DNA of 64,000 nucleotides, taken from positions 2,976,001 to 3,040,000 of the forward strand of contig JABYQN010000005.1 in assembly GCA_022606135.1 (NCBI GenBank). Direction: 5' to 3'. Numbering within the stretch: the stretch's first letter is position 1; each line of letters begins with the position of its first letter. Shown piece after piece: positions 23,351 to 33,328 of this stretch. Made by a program: the position numbers and the translations under genes. The notes beneath the pieces are model-generated. The model did no database searches. It was given only the letters and a program-made list of their open reading frames with translations, and had not been told where the DNA came from. This DNA comes from Fomes fomentarius. Its lineage: Eukaryota; Basidiomycota; Agaricomycetes; Polyporales; Polyporaceae.

Positions 23351-24236
23351 ATGCCCTCGAACGAAAAGACCGCCCTACTCCTCCGGAATGAGACCAAACA
23401 TGCCAAGTTCACCCTGGTCATTCATGGCGGCGCCGGCACTATGGACAAGTCGTGGTCAACACCCGAACTTCGTGCACAATACAAAGCCGCGCTGAGCCAG
23501 GCACTCCTGGCTGGGTACGCCGTGCTGAGCAGTGGGGGAGAGGCCATGGATGCGGCCGTAGCCGCGGTCTCTTCAATGGAAGGTAAGCCCAAGCACGTCT
23601 GCGGCGCGCGGGCGTTGACCGAGATGGGTTAGACTGCCCGCTCTTCAACTCGGGCAAGGGTGCAGTCTTCAATGTCGCGGGAAAGGTGAGCAAGAGTATC
23701 TCCCCTATCGTCATATCTCTCATGCCACTCAGAACGAGCTTGAAACGTCGCTCATGCTGTCCCGGCCTCCCTCCACTCACCCATCCATTCCGCCTACGCG
23801 GCGAGGTGTGGGGATAACCCTCCTCACTCATGCGCGCAACCCGTCCAAACTTGCGCGCGCCCTCTATCTATCGCCCACCACCGCGCCCCACACCATGTTC
23901 TCTGGCACTGCTGCGGAAGCTCTTGGGGAAACTCTCGGCGTAGAACTGGTCGACGAGAGCTACTTCTTCACTGAGCAGCGATGGCGCGAGCACCGCCGTG
24001 GCCTCGGTCTCCCTGACGAACCGATTCCGTACCCCTCCAAGCCTGGACACAGCGGGGAAGACAATTCGCAAGTCCCGCTTGACCAGCTGCCGACGGGCAC
24101 TGTAGGCGCGGTCGCGCTAGACGTGCGGGAAGGATACCAGTTTCGAGTCGCTTCCGATACGTGCGTGTGCGTCGAATTCGGCAGGCGTTGTTCATGCGTG
24201 ATCGGTTCCATTGGAGGTGATCGATTACATGCATAG
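23351..24236 (+). pseudogene. Isoaspartyl peptidase / L-asparaginase family, truncated at the catalytic Thr
   Basis: Intact members are N-terminal-nucleophile hydrolases that cleave isoaspartyl dipeptides and asparagine after self-cleavage before a Thr. Exon 1 (23351-23582) gives VIHGGAGTM and the helix ending AMDAAVAAVSSME; exon 2 (23633 to about 23683) gives DCPLFNSGKGAVFNVAGK; exon 3, from about 23733, runs through ELVDESYFFTEQRWREHRRG to the nucleophile block GTVGAVALD. At this point the reading departs from the family: instead of the expected beta-subunit (ATSTGG block and following Gly-rich loops) there are about 35 unrelated codons and a stop at 24236. No beta-subunit sequence was found further on. 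Most of the small subunit is therefore missing and the product should be inactive, unless a long intron hides it. Confidence 0.75.
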
Positions 24237-25304
24237 GTCCGTTCCGCGCATCCTCTCCGTCGCAAATCTAGTGATTGAGACTCACTAATTATCAGGAAAG
24301 TCACCTCGCATGGCGCATCTTGGTTACGTATACTATGTCTCACTCTCATTTTGACGAGTCAGGTTTTGAGTGATTCGCTGAGCTCGTTCGGAGAGATGTT
24401 CCCGACCACTCCCTCCTGCGTGTGTTCGTGTCAGGCATTATCCGCAACAGAACCCAAACTTCAGCTCACTATTGATTGCATCTTTGACATACATAGTAGG
24501 CGTTGTGACTAGGCCCTCATGTCATACGTCTCAAGACTTCTGCATCAACAGACACCATCTACAGACTACGCAAAACACCCCTGGCAGAGTGGCCCTACTG
24601 CCCGCGCGACCTCCTCGCTGCGATTCCATACACACCACCGGCCACACTCGCTCAATTCATCATGCACTCATCACCACCACCTTTCCGCTCTCGTCGTTTT
24701 TTTTTTTCAGAATAGCTACACGACTGGGCTCCTTCTCCGACGATTGCGGGTGCTACAAACAGCCACTGGAGGTTCACCAGGAATGCCGTCTTGTAGGGCC
24801 AGAGGACAGCTGAGCTTGAGTCGGCGCTGGGCGTCCGCGCTCAGGAAACCGTCGAATTGTTTAGGATGGCATTGCGAGCATAAGGGCGATCCTTGTGCGT
24901 TCCATTATGTGCAGGTTCTATGCACCCAAGCGAACGAGCCACGAGACGAAGACGCGATGGAGTATGTGGATGGGGAGCACTCAAGACAATGGCGCAGAAG
25001 AGAAGAAGCGTCGGGCGGAAAATGTAGAAGACGTACGTTTCGTCTTTATCAACCTTTTCTTCTTTCTTCTTAACTCATTCCCTGCCCCCCCCTTCTTCAC
25101 GTACGCTCGCGCACACGGCCTTCAACTGTTATATGGAACAGTAAACGCTCTCCATGACCTAATGCGCCGTCTACGCTCAAGTCGCACTGCCGCCGAATGT
25201 GGGAGGACTTGTGAGCGCTCGTGAGCGTCGCGTGCGAGGAGGGGCTATCGAGCATCAGTAGGTATGGGGAAATGGCTTTGGCGCGCTGGATAGTGGAGTC
25301 ACCA
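24237..25304. other. Degraded sequence between asparaginase fragment and copia remnant
   Basis: No intact gene. A 13-nt poly-T run ends in CAG near 24698-24713. Coding-like scraps on the plus strand (ESALGVRAQETVELFRMALR near 24820, then a Lys/Glu-rich stretch to a GTACGT donor-like site near 25031) suggest a broken gene that I cannot name. Confidence 0.4.
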
Positions 25305-27141
25305 CAGGTGTAGAAGAAGGCTGTCGAGATGATCTTCATCAGGTATGAGTCTGGTTCCAAGGGGTATAGGTTTTGGAATCCAGCCAACTGCTCTATCGTC
25401 ATGTCCTGCGATGCAACATTTGATGAAGAGTCTTTCCCTGCTTGTAACTTACCTGGCAACCGTCCCTCTACCCCAGACGACAGTTCGTTCTCAGATGATC
25501 AATCAGATGATTCCTCGAACAATGACTCTGATTCGGTCAATCCCAATGACACAATTCCTTTCATTCCTCCCAACCTCTTCGAACCACCACAACCTGACCC
25601 TCCAGCAGATGCTGATCCCCCTCCTCCTGCAGAAGCTCCTGCTGAGCCTCCTCCTCCTCCTCTGCAATGTCCTCCTACGCTGCCTCCTGTCATTCCTCCT
25701 TGTCCTCCTCACAAACGTGGTCATCACCCTCCAGTGGGAGCTAATGAACCAAGCATTGCTTGTGACCGTCCTTGTCATGAAAAAGCTGGTATTCCCCACA
25801 AGGACAGGACTGATAACAACGTGTATGACGATCCTGCACGTGCTGATAATCAGATTGACAAGGATGGCAGGATGGCAATCTGTGCGAAGCGGAGACAATA
25901 CTTGCTTTTCTAGCTGCTGCTCAGTATGAAGCTGGCTTACCTCAGTCACATAAGGAAGCCATGCACTCACCTGATGCTGGGAAATGGTGCGGAGCTGAGA
26001 AGTCAGAGTTTGAGTCGCTTATGGAGAATAAGAATTAGGTTCTCGTTCCTCGTCCCAAGGGCCGGCATGTTGTCTCTAACCACTGGGTCTATGACATCAA
26101 ACATGATGGGCGGTACAAGGCTTGTCTTGTTGCAAAGGGTTTCACTCAGGTGTGGGGAGAGGACTACCATGAGACATTCTCTCCAGTGGCACGGTTTGAG
26201 TCTATCCGGTATTTACTTGCGCATGCAGTGCTTGAGGACTGGGACATCGAGTCAATGGATGTCAAGACTGTGTTCCTGAATGGTGATCTAGATGAGGAGA
26301 TCTATATGGAACAGCCGGAAGGCTGGATCGTTCCTGGGAAGGAAGATCATGTCTGTCTACTTAAAAAGGCTATCTATGGTCTTAAGCAGGCGTCACGTCA
26401 GTGGAATGCGAAAATCCATCAATCGCTTCTAGATCTGGGATTCACATGGACATATTCTGATGCTGGGATCTATGTATATCAGCGACAAGGGGGGGATCAC
26501 ATCACGATTGTCGTTCTTTATGTCGACAATCTACTTTTGATGGGCAATCAGTCTAGTCACATCAAACAAGTCAAGTGTTCGCTTTTTAAGCAGTACAAGA
26601 TGACGGACTTGGGATCTGTACAGCGCTTCCTTGGTCTTCGCATCACTCATGATCGATCTACTCGTATGATTGACATCGACCAGGAAGAGTACATCCAGTC
26701 TGTTCTCGAGCGCTTTCAGATGGCTGACTGTAAACCCTCACCTACACCCCTTCCTGCTGGTGCTGTTCTGGCAAGTGCCAATGAACCAGCTTCCGATCAG
26801 CTCAGGCAATGCTACCAGAGTCTCATTGGCAGTCTTTTGTACGCCATGCTTGGAACACGTCCTGACATCTCCTTTGCTGTCACACAGTTATCGAAGTACA
26901 ATGCCAATCCCTCTAAGGCGCACATGAGTTATGCAAAGTATGTCCTGCATTACCTTCAAGGGACAAACACTACAAGGGAGTGTCTAATGATGGTCTAATC
27001 TTCTATTTGGATTCAGATTGGGCCAAAGACCATGATGATCGGCATTCTACCTCTGGCTTGTGGTGCTATATCGTGGGCTTCGAGGTGTCAGCCTACCATT
27101 TCGCTCTCCTCTACTGAGGCGGAATATAAAGCGGCCTCTGA
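25305..27141 (+). pseudogene. Ty1/copia pol remnant, 5' piece (integrase end, RT, start of RNase H)
   Basis: Opens within the post-integrase region (MIFIRYESGSKGYRFWNP), then a Pro/Asp-rich linker, then reverse transcriptase: HVVSNHWVYDIKHDGRYKAC, ETFSPVARFESIRYLLAHAV, MDVKTVFLNGDLDEEIYMEQ, KKAIYGLKQASRQWNAKIHQ, DLGSVQRFLGLRI and QSLIGSLLYAMLGTRPDI. RNase H begins DSDWAKDHDDRHSTSG and stops abruptly at 27141, where the gypsy LTR begins. Lesions: a stop in the linker near 25911, TAG where Trp is expected before VLVPRPKG (about 26036), the YVDD box changed to YVDN (about 26519-26530), and frame changes near 26990 and 27085. Gag, protease and most of the integrase are absent, so this copy is 5'-truncated as well as mutated. 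Confidence 0.9.
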
Positions 27142-27639
27142 TGTTACGCCGAGGCTCGTGGGCATTTAGGAGATGCATAGATACGCAAGCTGAGGAGTTA
27201 CAATGTTGGCGATGTTTGAGTGTCGATCAAGTGTGCAAGTTGTCTGAGAGACGTACACCAAAGAGGTGTGGTCGAGTACTATGTTAGAAGTCAAGCAGGG
27301 GTTGAGGGTTTCAATGGGGAGAAAGCATTGATTGAAAAAGGAGGTCAAACTGAGGAACACCTCGAGTTTGCCTATGCTATAAGTACATACATGAGGTACG
27401 AGTCACAATGAGTCAGAATGAGTCAGCGCTAGTCAACATGAGTCAGAGCGAGTCATAGTAGGTATGGGTCTAGGCCTAGCACAGTATGACTCCTACTGAG
27501 TCAATGAGACAAGGTAAGCATGATGACGATGTTGGATCGCCGTGAGAAGAGCAGTACAGAGGTTGAGCTCAAAGAGGAAACAAGACATAAAAGGAAAAAA
27601 GAAAGATGCCTAGAGTAGACGCTAAGCCTGTTTGTAACA
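27142..27639 (-). repeat. Gypsy LTR, left copy (3' LTR of the element)
   Basis: 498 bp, TGTTAC...GTAACA. It differs from the right copy at nine positions, all within the first ~113 bp as written on the plus strand; the remaining ~385 bp are identical by eye. Carries TGAGTCA (reverse complement of TGACTCA) at 27409, 27419, 27439 and 27497. Confidence 0.93.
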
Positions 27640-27660
27640 CTACCCCCTGTCTACCCTGAC
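27640..27660 (-). other. Gypsy polypurine tract
   Basis: Read on the minus strand, the bases directly before the 3' LTR are purine-rich (agacagggggtag), as expected for the plus-strand primer of reverse transcription. Confidence 0.7.
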
Positions 27661-27675
27661 GCTACCCTGTAGCAT

Positions 27676-28526
27676 TCAGACCTCTGGATCTTGCTCGTTG
27701 TAGAGGACGTCCTCTTGGTAGAGGGGAGAGTTCTCCCGGTCTGCATCGTAGTCCTCCTCCCCAGAGTATCTGTCGAAGATACGGACCTCTCCATTGAAAT
27801 CCTGCCTGTAGCGAGCCTCTTGCATGGCTTCGAAGGTCTTGTATGGTCCACGGAAGCCTGGGCTCACAGTGTGCGTGGGGGATGGAGTGGGAGTGTTCTC
27901 GTTGTGCACGACATGGGAATGACTGGGTATGCAAGTTCCGCCACACTGCGGTCACAGCGGGTCTGGCGGAACAAGGCCCTACTGCTAGTTGAGCCAGCAT
28001 TCGCGTGGATAGAGACGCGGTGATTGTGATGGTATACGGTAGGATTTTGGATAGGTGGCACCATGTGAGGGTAAGGGGTTGCTGCTCGCAAAGCAGGGGC
28101 GAAGAAATGTGCAATAGTGGGTACGTCTCCAGGATCAGTGCTGGCGAGCATGTGGTAGATCTGGGGATGGAGATGGTCAAGATGGGTCTGGAGGTAGCCT
28201 GAAATCACCTCGAGGGAGCTGCAAAGACGACTGTCTGTTGCCCGGAGACGGCTTTCTGTTATGTTCAGGTTCTCCTTGGCCAGCCGGGTAGTATGCAATG
28301 CCTCGCGAGTGTGAATCAGCCCGTAGTTGGCATCCCGAGCTGTGTCTAGGATGAGCGTAAGAAGGTTGTTCCTTGGGAGCACATTCCGGTACTCTTCGTA
28401 GTGGTCGCGAGGAAGTGCAAGAAGGGTGCGGAGCATTTTGCGGGTGTCTTCAAGGGATTGGCCATGGGGAGTAGACATTGTGGAGATGGGGTTAGATGCT
28501 GTCGTCGTGAGGCTTGAGAGGGTCAT
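27676..28526 (-). pseudogene. Gypsy downstream ORF C: unknown helical protein
   Basis: Not recognised. From ATG at 28526 a 220-codon frame is open to 27864. A second frame (about 27909-27676) looks like its displaced C-terminus, joined by a single frame change near 27880-27910. The first part is helical with coiled-coil-like stretches (RLAKENLNITESRLRATDSR); the C-terminal part is acidic and aromatic (GEVRIFDRYSGEEDYDADRE). No Zn knuckle, signal peptide or membrane span. It lies between the integrase ORF and the polypurine tract, on the same strand, 16 nt after ORF B, so it belongs to the element. Position recalls env-like third ORFs of some gypsy elements, but no envelope features are seen. 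Confidence 0.55.
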
Positions 28527-28542
28527 GTGCGTCGAGGAGGGA

Positions 28543-28641
28543 TCACAGGATATCGATGAAGTGGAGGACAGAGATGGTGATGAACACTAGAAGGAGAATG
28601 TAGGCGACTGCAATGGTGATGAGGGCACAGGTAAGAATCAT
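28543..28641 (-). CDS. Gypsy downstream ORF B: 32-aa membrane peptide
   Basis: Tiny frame with ATG at 28641 overlapping the stop of ORF A (ATGA) and TGA at 28543-28545. Residues about 3-28 are almost all hydrophobic (core CALITIAVAYILLLVFITIS), predicting one membrane span with hardly any soluble part. Not recognised; short hydrophobic frames can arise by chance, but position and overlap argue for a real unit. Confidence 0.4.
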   Translation of the reverse strand: MILTCALITIAVAYILLLVFITISVLHFIDIL

Positions 28642-28808
28642 ATATCTCCCCAGCCTGTGGTGGTATGCTTGTGGGGGTGGTCACGGAAGTGGAGCGTGTG
28701 TTCGAGTAGCTGGAGGGTAAACTCCCGGAATAGATATGCAAGGACAGCAAGTGTGATTGCCAGGAGAGCGAGGATGTATAGGCAGAGGACGATGAGAATG
28801 AGGAGCAT
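28638..28808 (-). CDS. Gypsy downstream ORF A: 56-aa membrane peptide
   Basis: ATG at 28808, TGA at 28638-28640, 29 nt after the stop of the integrase ORF. Residues 1-27 form one long hydrophobic segment (core LIVLCLYILALLAITLAVLA); residues 28-56 are polar and His-rich (HTLHFRDHPHKHTTTG). Predicted single-span peptide with a basic/His-rich tail. Not recognised. Confidence 0.4.
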   Translation of the reverse strand: MLLILIVLCLYILALLAITLAVLAYLFREFTLQLLEHTLHFRDHPHKHTTTGWGDI

Positions 28809-28837
28809 GCAAGAAGCAGTTAGAGGTGGATGGGCTG

Positions 28838-30766
28838 TCAGAGGTGATGAATGCGCTTATATGCTGTCAGCATTTCCTGCACATTAGTCAGGTGTGATCC
28901 TGGCTCCCAAGAGTTCTCTGATATCGGGTATCCTTTCCACTTGACAAGATAGGTCAAGCGGCCTCGATTCTTCTTGTGTCCCACGATGACTTCTACTTTG
29001 AATTCCTCTTCTCCCTCGATGAGGTCAGGAGGGGGTAGTGTGTAATTGGGACCATGTGTGTCATTCTCATGGTATGGTGTCAGAAGGGAGGCATGGAAAA
29101 CAGGGTGGATTCGCCATTGGGCAGGAAGGCGTAGCTTGTACGTCAATGTTCTGAGGACTTCCATGATTTCAAATGGGCCTTGCCGTTTCATGGCAAGTTT
29201 CTTGTGGTCCTTCAGGAACCGGAGATTCTTTGCTTCTAGCCAGACCTTCTGACCCTTTTTGAATGGTGTAAATCCCCGGGTGACATGTTCAGCCATGCGT
29301 TGTCTTGCAAGTTCATGTGCTGCCATGGCCTCGAGGCGGACCTTCTCCAGGTTGCCAAGCTGTTCCTCTACTGCGGGCACCATTGTTGTGGGGTGTACTG
29401 ATGGTATTGCTTTGGGGTTGTACCCCATCATGAGGTAGAATAGGGATGCATTGCGGCCTTGGGCACTTCTCTGATTGTGCATGAATTCAATGTCAGGGAG
29501 GTAACCAGCCCATGTTTCTGGATGGTTGGTGCAGAATGCACGCAGATAGGCTTCTATTTCTTGATTCATGTGTTCAGTGCCTCCATTGGTCTGTGGGTGG
29601 TATGCTGTGCTAATAGACGATTTGATACTGACAAGACGGGTGAGCTCTTGGAAGACCTTGGCAGAAAATTGAGGGCCTCTGTCTGAGATGATGCGTGATG
29701 GGAGTCCAAAGCGTTTGTACAGGTTTTGGTACATGAGTAGTGTCGTTCCCATTGCGTCGATGGTCTTTGTGCATGCGCAAAGAATTACCCCCTTCGTAGC
29801 ATCGTGGTCTGCCATGACCATGAGAGAGTCGTAGCCATTGGATAAGGGGAGGTCTGTAATGAAGTCGACTGAGGTTGTCTTGAATGGATATGCATGGGAT
29901 TTTGCAGGGATTGGCATCAGTGGTGGCACTGTAGGATGTGTATTCATCTTGGTCTGTTGACACACTGCGCAGCCTTGAACGTAGTTCCATACAAAGACAG
30001 CTATGCCTGGCCACCAGTATTCCCGATGCATAAGTTCAAGGGTCCCAAACTGTCCTGGGTGTCCCATTGGCCAGAGATCATGGTACCATTTTACTACTTC
30101 TCGGTGCAGATCTGGGTCAGGTGGAATGTAGCACCTATTGCGGAAATACACCAAGCCGTCTTGAAACGTCCAATCTGTCAGTGTTGACTTCATTGAAAGT
30201 GGGGTTCCATTCTTTGCAGCTGCTAGGGCATCTAGAATAACTTGGTCCTGGATATGGACAGCTTTGATTCTATCTTCGAGCGCTGTATCGATGGTGGAAA
30301 TGAACATGTCATCAGGCAATAGAATGAGGGCGCTGTTGTCATTGTTTTCTAGGTTAAGGTGGTGAAGGCAAGATAGTGTGTCTGACTGAACCATTCTGGT
30401 GCCTGCGATGTGTTTCAACTGTAGGTTGAATTGTGAGAGCAGTAAGTGTGTTGTGCCGTTCCATTGAGCAATTCGACCAATATGGGTTGGGAGAGGGGCA
30501 TCACTGGAAGTGTGATGCTCATCTGTGAGGGGTCCATCCTGAATCTCCTCGAATAGCCCAATGACTAGTTTTCCCCAGATGTAGGCAATGAGATCATCTG
30601 ATTCGATGTCTATGGTGTCTCCTTTGCAGTCATTGATTTCTTCCATGTCACCAGTATCCTGTACCTGTAGTTCTGGTTCTGCTATGTGTGCTTTTGCAAC
30701 CTCTTCCAGAATAAACTGAGAGGTTGTTGCGATGCAGGGAGTAGGGTCTCCTGGGGTTTCGGACAC
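28838..30766 (-). pseudogene. Gypsy pol remnant: RNase H end, integrase, chromodomain
   Basis: Long open minus-strand frame. After a pre-RT linker (DDLIAYIWGKLVIGLFEEIQ) the sequence jumps to the end of RNase H (LSQFNLQLKHIAGTRMVQSD), so reverse transcriptase including its active site is missing. The integrase is complete: an H2C2 zinc finger (HDLWPMGHPGQFG ... CAVCQQTK), catalytic Asp in TTSVDFITDLP, second Asp in IISDRGPQFS, Glu in NGGTEHMNQ (GQTER/GGTEH type). A GPFEIMEVL/HPVFHASLL segment follows, and a C-terminal chromodomain (LTYLVKWKGYPISENSWEP) that in chromoviruses steers insertion to heterochromatin. Confidence 0.9.
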
Positions 30767-30841
30767 CTCTTCAACTGTTGCTGGGGGTCGCTCTGAAATG
30801 GTAGAGACAGGGATAGGATCTTTGAAAGCGATTCTCCCAGA

Positions 30842-31244
30842 TCATCAGTTGATCTGAGCATTGGTGCGTTGGAGCCAAGGTAATCCCAGGATCAAGGTTT
30901 CCTTTCCTAGTGATGTGGCTAAGAGGCAGGTGCGATGAGTTGTGCCGGCAACTGATAGGTTTCCTTCAAGTATAATGGGTGATGGCTCCTTGTTTATTCT
31001 GTGTTCTGTCCACGTTGTACACGGGTATGGGACTGATGAGAGGTGTGAGGGGAGTGTTGTGCATGCGAGCGAACTGCTCGTCAATGAACATTCCTCCAGC
31101 TCCAGAATCAATGAGGGCAGGGGTTTTGACAGTTTGGTCTAGGGTGATTTGAATACACATTGATCGATTGGTGACATTTGCTAGTATTACAGGTGAGACC
31201 GTGAGACTGGGCCACTCTGACATCGAGGCAGGTGACCATTTCAA
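30842..31244 (-). pseudogene. Gypsy aspartic protease, broken
   Basis: Contains the catalytic motif in TPALIDSGAGGMFIDEQFAR and the later LGKETLILGLPWL block. The two halves lie in different frames (one-base change near 30970-30990), and tandem TGA stops follow NAQIN at about 30846. It should not yield active protease. Confidence 0.8.
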
Positions 31245-32300
31245 AAACCCTCCACTTCAGCAATGTTCACCACTACCTCCCTTTCTTCAGGTGTGAACTG
31301 TGCATACAATGCACGCATGCGTGCAATGGCTGACTCTGGTTCTGCTTGGGTAGTGCTTGCCATAGTAGAAGTGGCCACTTGGATCTGACGTCTAGTCTGA
31401 GGGTTCTGTCCTCCTTGGGGGCATTTAGCAGAGATGTGTCCTGCCTCTCTGCAGCGGAAGCAGTGTCCCTCCTTCCTAAGTTTAGTGCGTTTTTTGTCCG
31501 TGAGTTTCCTCAACCGGACTGCACTTGTGGACTTGGAGGTTGTCACTGGTGCACTAGGGGAAGTTTTCTTCGGTGCTGCTCCTCTGGTGAGCTCGAGTCC
31601 TTTGCACCATTGGAGGTCGAGTCTGGTGGCAAGTTTGTAGTAACCATCCATCGTGGTTGGCAGGGTTTCGACCGACATGATACTTTTGACAAGTCCAGTG
31701 GTTAGCCCAGTGAGGAAGTAGTCCAATAGGACTGCAACTTCTGTGATGGTGGATCAAATGGCAAGGGGTCGAAATGCTGCAACATAGTCATCAGCTGTTC
31801 CGCTTTGCTTCAATGCTTTCATCTGAGTGATAGCATTGTCAACAAGATTCAAGGGAGTGAATGCATCCTGGAATCGAGTTAGGAATTGTGCCCAGGTGCC
31901 AAAACCTTTCTCCTTGTCGGTGTCTGGATCAATTGCAAATGCATCTGTGGTGAAGGCTTCTTTAAATGGCCCAGCTGATCCTCCAACCATATACGAGAGG
32001 ATAAAGATGATCTTTTCCTCGTCATTGGTGTAGGAATCCTTGTTCAGCTGCAAATATGTTTGGCAGTGGTTCAGAAAGCCACTAGCTTCTGCACAATCTC
32101 CATTGAAGTCACTTGGGGCACAAATCTTCCTCTCAGAGGGTCTTGGGTTCGTGGTGGTGCTTGCTATTGCTGTGATTGGAGTAGTCTGTGGAGGTATGAC
32201 TGGTGTGGGTACTCGTGGTGGTTCAATATTCTGGGTTTCTGAAGTTGATGCAGTGGAAGGATTCTCGGGTGTTCCACTGGTCGTGCCGTACTCAGGATAA
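31241..32300 (-). pseudogene. Gypsy gag with zinc knuckle, one premature stop
   Basis: The minus-strand frame covers a capsid-like helical region (FNGDCAEASGFLNHCQTYLQ, then FGTWAQFLTRFQDAF) and a CX2CX4HX4C knuckle (CFRCREAGHISAKC). A single TGA at about 31754-31756, after RPLAI, interrupts an otherwise continuous frame; CGA to TGA, a CpG transition, would explain it. The exact N-terminus, near 32300-32440, was not fixed. Confidence 0.8.
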
Positions 32301-32504
32301 TCTCTCTAGAGGGTATCCGTCTGCATCAAGTGTGTAGACCCAGCCTAGGGATTCATTCCAGACAATGGTTCTTTTTCCAATGAAGAGTTCTCTGTCTACC
32401 GGTTCAGCAGATGTGGGTGGTCTATCCTGGCTTTGTTCTGCTGGGAGATCCAGGGTGGCTGCCTAAACTTGGAGAAGTTGGCAGAATTGTAGAGTTTGAC
32501 CTAA

Positions 32505-33002
32505 TGTTACGCCAAGCCTCGTGGGCATCTAGGAGATGCGTAGATGCGCAAGCTGAGGAGTTACGATGTTGGCGATGTTCGAGTGTCGATCAAGTGTGCA
32601 AGTTGTTTGAGAGATGTACACCAAAGAGGTGTGGTCGAGTACTATGTTAGAAGTCAAGCAGGGGTTGAGGGTTTCAATGGGGAGAAAGCATTGATTGAAA
32701 AAGGAGGTCAAACTGAGGAACACCTCGAGTTTGCCTATGCTATAAGTACATACATGAGGTACGAGTCACAATGAGTCAGAATGAGTCAGCGCTAGTCAAC
32801 ATGAGTCAGAGCGAGTCATAGTAGGTATGGGTCTAGGCCTAGCACAGTATGACTCCTACTGAGTCAATGAGACAAGGTAAGCATGATGACGATGTTGGAT
32901 CGCCGTGAGAAGAGCAGTACAGAGGTTGAGCTCAAAGAGGAAACAAGACATAAAAGGAAAAAAGAAAGATGCCTAGAGTAGACGCTAAGCCTGTTTGTAA
33001 CA
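32505..33002 (-). repeat. Gypsy LTR, right copy (5' LTR of the element)
   Basis: 498 bp partner of the LTR at 27142-27639, with the same TGAGTCA array. In the minus-strand direction of transcription the array lies upstream of a TATA-like cttatag motif (reverse complement near 32740-32750). Confidence 0.93.
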
Positions 33003-33317
33003 TCTGATACCTGTCGTCAGTTGATCTGGCTGAGGACATTTGGCGATGAACTTGGTGATGACTTGACCAGGCCGACACCCATGTGTCTAGACAACCAGGG
33101 TTCAATTTTCCTGTCAGTCAATCCAGTAGTCGACCGGCGTACCAAGCACATAGAGATTCACTACCACTTCATTCGTGAACAAGTGGAGTCTGGCTCTGTC
33201 GAGATCTTCTATGTTGTGACTGCAGATCAGTTGGCTGATTCTCTTACAAAGAATGTGCCTTATTCCATTTTGGCAAAGTTCGTTGATGAGATCGGTCTTG
33301 TTTCCGTTGCATCTTGA
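33003..33317 (+). pseudogene. Ty1/copia pol remnant, 3' piece (end of RNase H)
   Basis: Continuation of the copia RNase H interrupted at 27141, with CLDNQGSIFLSVNP, RTKHIEIHYHFIREQVESGS, VVTADQLADSLTKNVPY and a TGA at 33315-33317. The split is exactly at the gypsy target site (TCTGA on both sides). The stop is followed by a polypurine tract (gagtgggag) and the copia LTR. Confidence 0.92.
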
Positions 33318-33328
33318 ACGAGTGGGAG

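Larger units (their letters stand above)
27142..33002 (-). mobile_element. Ty3/gypsy chromovirus, defective, nested in copia RNase H
   Basis: Element of 5861 bp inserted into the copia remnant, read on the minus strand. Both LTRs are 498 bp, start TGTTAC and end GTAACA. The 5-bp target duplication TCTGA is present at 27137-27141 and 33003-33007. Minus-strand order: gag with zinc knuckle, protease, (reverse transcriptase and most of RNase H deleted), integrase with chromodomain, then three extra ORFs, polypurine tract and 3' LTR. Stops in gag and protease make it non-autonomous. The primer site next to the right LTR does not start with TGG and was not identified. Confidence 0.93.

Noticed and set aside
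25499..25693. Gly-rich minus-strand frame in the copia linker
   Set aside because: It is the antisense of a Pro-rich (CCT repeat) linker in the copia remnant.
31241..32053. Frameshift between two gag halves
   Set aside because: On checking, both halves are in the same frame; a single TGA separates them, so it is a nonsense change, not a frameshift.
32485..32504. Canonical tRNA 3'-end primer-binding site for the gypsy element
   Set aside because: The sequence next to the 5' LTR (minus strand ttaggtcaaactc) does not start with TGG and I could not match it to a tRNA.
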